A stretch of DNA of 8,291 nt from the NCBI GenBank assembly GCA_025353525.1, contig JANXOO010001072.1, forward strand, positions 1-8,291, in the 5' to 3' direction. The DNA comes from Schlesneria sp. Its GTDB lineage: Bacteria > Planctomycetota > Planctomycetia > Planctomycetales > Planctomycetaceae. Under the pieces are notes generated by a model. The model saw only the letters and a program-made list of their open reading frames with translations, was not told the origin of the DNA and did not search any database. The translations under genes and the position numbers were made by a program. The number at the start of each line of letters is the position of its first letter. Within the stretch, counting starts at the first letter, position 1. Of the stretch, positions 5,559 through 8,291 are shown piece after piece.

Positions 5559-8291
5559 TCACAGAAATTGCGACTGCCTGGCAACCTTGCGGCCGGGGAT
5601 TCCTGCCCATGACGTATTGGCGGGCAGCGTTTCCCCCTTCATCACCAGTGACAGTTCCCCGATCGACGTACCCTCGCACATGTGTGCATCGTACAACACA
5701 ACTGACATTGCTCCGAGGTTGCAGTCGTCGTCGATCCGCACGTAAGACATTTTCATCACACGGTCTTCAAACAAGTGCGTTTGCAACGTGCAGTCCATGT
5801 TCACGGAAACGTTGTTTCCGATCCGAACCAGGTCGAATTCGGTGAAGCCCGTCGTATCAAGATAGACACGGTGTCCGATCTTTGACCCTAACAGCCGAAA
5901 AAACCAGCATATGTACGGCGTCCCCGTCAGTAATCCTAAAAAATACGGCGTCGCAAAGTTATCGAGCAGCGACGTGACAACTTCCGTCCTCCAGACAAAA
6001 GGACTCCACAACGGACGTTCACATGGTCGGTAAGTCCCCATCAAAATCCACTTCAGTCCGATCATCACCAATGCGGCGGCACATCCCGTCTGAATATACA
6101 GTAACGGAAATACTGCCACGATATTCCACACGGGCACCGGCCCGTGCATCACAAGGACCGCCGAAAGCAGGATATTCGTGAAAATCAGAAACAGTGTGGA
6201 AGGGAGAGTGATCCGGAAAAATTCGATCACCAGCCGCTGAGCCAGCAACCATCGCGTCGGACAGAACGTTTCTTCGGCGCTGAACGACGTACTCGTTTGT
6301 CGTTGCGGCAGAAAGAACGACGGTGAACCGAGCCATGAAGTACCTTCAGACATACTCCCCGCCGGAGATGTCGACAGAACTCCGACCAGACTGTCGTCCG
6401 GAATCTTTGCTCCGATTGGTATCAATGCGCTGTTGCCGATGAAGGTTCTCGATCCGATTCGCGTGTCGTCGATCACCATCACGCCGTCCTGGACCCGAGC
6501 CGCTCCCAACGACACTGCGTCCGCCACGAAACTTTCGTCGCCGATGTACAGACAGTCGGGCGAGACGTACGACGCTGTCGAAACCTCGGTGCGTCGGCCG
6601 ATGGTTGCACCGAGTAACCGATACCACGGAGCGAAGTAGAGCGTCGAGTAAAGCGGTCCGATGACATCCAGACTGAGGCTCATCAGCCGGTCCACGAACC
6701 ATTTGCGAAAATAGAACAGACTGTCGAGCGGGTACGTACCAGGCCGGACTCGACCCAGCAACAACCATTTTACGGCGGCAATTTCCAGACTGATCAGTAT
6801 GACAAACGATGTCGCAACGAGTGGCGAAAGGACAAGGTAATAATAGTATTCGTCGATCGAATTCAGGTGGATCATCACGATCATGCCGGGGAAAAACGCG
6901 GCCATTGGCAAGAGCGGATAGATCAACAGGCCGATCGCAAAAAGGCAACCGAACCAGAAACGGCGCTTGAGCGACGGGCGGAGTCTCGACATCGAACATT
7001 CATGCTCATGTTTTGTGACAGCTAACCGTGCCGGTGATCCGCGCCAGATCTCTCGTGCCGGAATTGCTACGTTCGTCGGCAATAACGAAAGATCGTCAAG
7101 TTCCGAATCGTCATCCATTCGGGAACCGGGACAAAGTACCGTCCTGTTCCCCACGAAACAGCGACTCCCGATGTCGATGCGTCCCAGAATCAGCCAGCCG
7201 TTTTCAACCGATGCACCCGTAAAGTGCGAATCACACCCAAGACAACTGTCGTCGCCGATTGTCAGCAGATCGAATGCCTGACCGCCATCGTTACCCAGGA
7301 ACGCATTCGATCCGATCTTCGCTCCCATCAACCGGTAATAGATCGTCAGCAGTGGTGTTCCCGTCAGGTAGGATGTCGGAACGATGTTGCGCATCGATTG
7401 CACGAACCACCAGCGAAAGTAATACCAGCCCCATAACGGATATCGCCCTGCTTTGATTCTGCCGAGCACCGTCCATTTGATGACGATTGAAAGAATCAGC
7501 ATTACGGGATACATCGCGACGATCGTCGTCAGCGACAGTAATGCCGCTTCGAGTCCCGCGTTGCCCCGATCAAGCATAAACGTATAGGTTAAATAGGGCG
7601 CAAGCCACTGCGTGGAAAAGAGACCGATTACAAAATACAAGCCGAAGAACTGCGCGACCGAGCACAATACGTACTGTGCCGTCGAAACGCGATGCCGGGC
7701 GACAGGATTCGCAACCGCCGCCGAATCCGTTGTAGATTTCGATGCCGACAATCGGCTGCGAAACGCGTCCGCCAGTGTCGTTACCGTCGGATGGTTGTAG
7801 ACATCGAGCATCGAGATGTCGGCAAATTCAGCCGTTTTTCGCAGTGCCGAAACCAGTCGCGCGGCGAGCAACGAATGGCCTCCCAAATCGAGAAAAAAGT
7901 CCTGGTTCGGGCCAACGGAAATGCCGAAGACATCATTCCATGCCACCGCCAGTTTCTTTTCAAAGTCATCGCGAGGTTGCGATGCTTCCGAGACCGACGG
8001 GCCGGTCACGCGCAGACGCGGTGCAGGCAACTGCTTGCGATCAACTTTGCCACTGGTCAGCGTCGGCAATTCGACGATTGTTTCGAATAACGACGGGATC
8101 ATATAGATCGGCAGGGACTGTCGCAGGGTCGACCTGAGTTCGTCTTCGTGAAATTCGACATGCGATCGGGGAACGATGTACGCGATCAGTTGCTGTACAC
8201 CGGGAACGTCTTCACGCACAGTGACAGCTGCGGCAAGCACACCAGGACATCGCAAGAGTTCCGATTCGATTTCCGAGAGTTCGACGCGGAA
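5559..8291 (-). CDS. Pls/PosA-like nonribosomal peptide synthetase, C-terminal 910 residues (partial)
   Basis: The frame is open to the right edge, so the start and most of the adenylation domain lie outside. Visible first is FRVELSEIESELLRCPGVLA, the A8-region motif of an amino-acid-activating adenylation domain, then the A10 motif LTSGKVDRKQLP. A carrier domain follows, with DFFLDLGGHSLLAARLV; the phosphopantetheine Ser codon is at 7872-7874. After a linker, about 700 residues form three membrane/beta-helix modules with six likely membrane segments in total. This matches the C-terminal domain of epsilon-poly-L-lysine synthetase (Pls) and relatives (TIGR02353-type NRPS terminal domain), which link amino acids or amines without a classical condensation or thioesterase domain. 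The expected product is a short or polymeric amide made at the inner membrane. The substrate cannot be read because the specificity pocket is off the window. TGA at 5559-5561 ends the gene, 29 bases before the phosphoesterase start. Confidence 0.92.
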   Translation of the reverse strand, partial: FRVELSEIESELLRCPGVLAAAVTVREDVPGVQQLIAYIVPRSHVEFHEDELRSTLRQSLPIYMIPSLFETIVELPTLTSGKVDRKQLPAPRLRVTGPSVSEASQPRDDFEKKLAVAWNDVFGISVGPNQDFFLDLGGHSLLAARLVSALRKTAEFADISMLDVYNHPTVTTLADAFRSRLSASKSTTDSAAVANPVARHRVSTAQYVLCSVAQFFGLYFVIGLFSTQWLAPYLTYTFMLDRGNAGLEAALLSLTTIVAMYPVMLILSIVIKWTVLGRIKAGRYPLWGWYYFRWWFVQSMRNIVPTSYLTGTPLLTIYYRLMGAKIGSNAFLGNDGGQAFDLLTIGDDSCLGCDSHFTGASVENGWLILGRIDIGSRCFVGNRTVLCPGSRMDDDSELDDLSLLPTNVAIPAREIWRGSPARLAVTKHEHECSMSRLRPSLKRRFWFGCLFAIGLLIYPLLPMAAFFPGMIVMIHLNSIDEYYYYLVLSPLVATSFVILISLEIAAVKWLLLGRVRPGTYPLDSLFYFRKWFVDRLMSLSLDVIGPLYSTLYFAPWYRLLGATIGRRTEVSTASYVSPDCLYIGDESFVADAVSLGAARVQDGVMVIDDTRIGSRTFIGNSALIPIGAKIPDDSLVGVLSTSPAGSMSEGTSWLGSPSFFLPQRQTSTSFSAEETFCPTRWLLAQRLVIEFFRITLPSTLFLIFTNILLSAVLVMHGPVPVWNIVAVFPLLYIQTGCAAALVMIGLKWILMGTYRPCERPLWSPFVWRTEVVTSLLDNFATPYFLGLLTGTPYICWFFRLLGSKIGHRVYLDTTGFTEFDLVRIGNNVSVNMDCTLQTHLFEDRVMKMSYVRIDDDCNLGAMSVVLYDAHMCEGTSIGELSLVMKGETLPANTSWAGIPGRKVARQSQFL
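5586..7679 (-). repeat. Three tandem membrane/beta-helix modules inside the synthetase
   Basis: Counting residues from the TTG codon at 8255, the modules span about 193-415 (7679-7011), 432-651 (6962-6303) and 674-890 (6236-5586). Each has two hydrophobic segments, the second ending in a KW motif: IKWTVLGRIKAGRYPLW (259-275), VKWLLLGRVRPGTYPLD (495-511) and LKWILMGTYRPCERPLW (734-750). About 50 residues later each has YRLMGAKIG (307-315), YRLLGATIG (545-553) or FRLLGSKIG (786-794). A hexapeptide-repeat left-handed beta-helix follows, ending in WxGSP or WAGIPG. The equal order and spacing show an ancient internal triplication at the protein level; the DNA copies have diverged. Confidence 0.85.

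Noticed and set aside
5530..5679. 50-residue N-terminal extension of the phosphoesterase
   Set aside because: It would overlap the end of the synthetase gene by about 120 bases and is unlike the family, whose members begin just before the HDHP motif. The ATG at 5529 is better.
6346..6999. 217-codon minus-strand frame inside the synthetase
   Set aside because: It is a +1/-1 shifted reading of the conserved synthetase gene and is very rich in Arg with no domain pattern.
8253..8255. TTG as start of the synthetase
   Set aside because: Twelve more codons up to the window edge read FRVELSEIESEL, a conserved adenylation-domain motif, so the gene is truncated by the window and does not start here.

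Overview
The window looks like chromosomal DNA of a planctomycete (Planctomycetota, probably Planctomycetales). This is inferred from the gene content: a secreted PQQ/BamB-type beta-propeller, a Tat-exported sugar-phosphate-isomerase-like TIM barrel, a stand-alone LigD-type phosphoesterase, and intergenic repeats with a CAGGCTGAAGCCTG-like core. Base composition is moderate in GC. I see no tRNA, rRNA, CRISPR array, transposase or phage gene.

Left part, plus strand: the C-terminal 80 residues of a beta-propeller protein (ends at 245) are followed by a long hairpin (254-293). Next is a complete gene for a 307-residue exported TIM-barrel protein (315-1238). It converges on the minus-strand genes across a 55-bp gap that holds a 10-bp-stem hairpin.

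Middle part, minus strand: read right to left, rpsO (ribosomal protein S15, 89 aa) and pnp (polynucleotide phosphorylase, 714 aa, GTG start) form the classic S15-PNPase pair. Their 241-bp spacer contains several inverted repeats, including a 14-bp perfect palindrome. Downstream of pnp, after a 194-bp spacer with two diverged copies of a palindromic repeat and further hairpins, lies a small soluble NtrB-like histidine kinase without a sensor domain or an adjacent response regulator.

Right part, minus strand: a large partial gene (910 codons inside the window, continuing past the right edge) encodes a nonribosomal peptide synthetase of the Pls/PosA type. It shows the end of an adenylation domain, a carrier domain with its phosphopantetheine serine, and a C-terminal region of three tandem modules. 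Each module has a membrane-segment pair followed by a left-handed beta-helix. This is the architecture known from epsilon-poly-L-lysine synthetase. Thirty bases after it comes a 118-residue stand-alone homologue of the LigD 3'-phosphoesterase domain that keeps four metal-ligand positions at conserved spacing. A possible promoter and leader separate this pair from rpsO.

The most interesting parts are the Pls-like synthetase with its membrane/beta-helix triplication, where only the third copy has a His at the QTHLFEDR-type position, and the minimal phosphoesterase next to it. The rest is housekeeping or common planctomycete accessory content.
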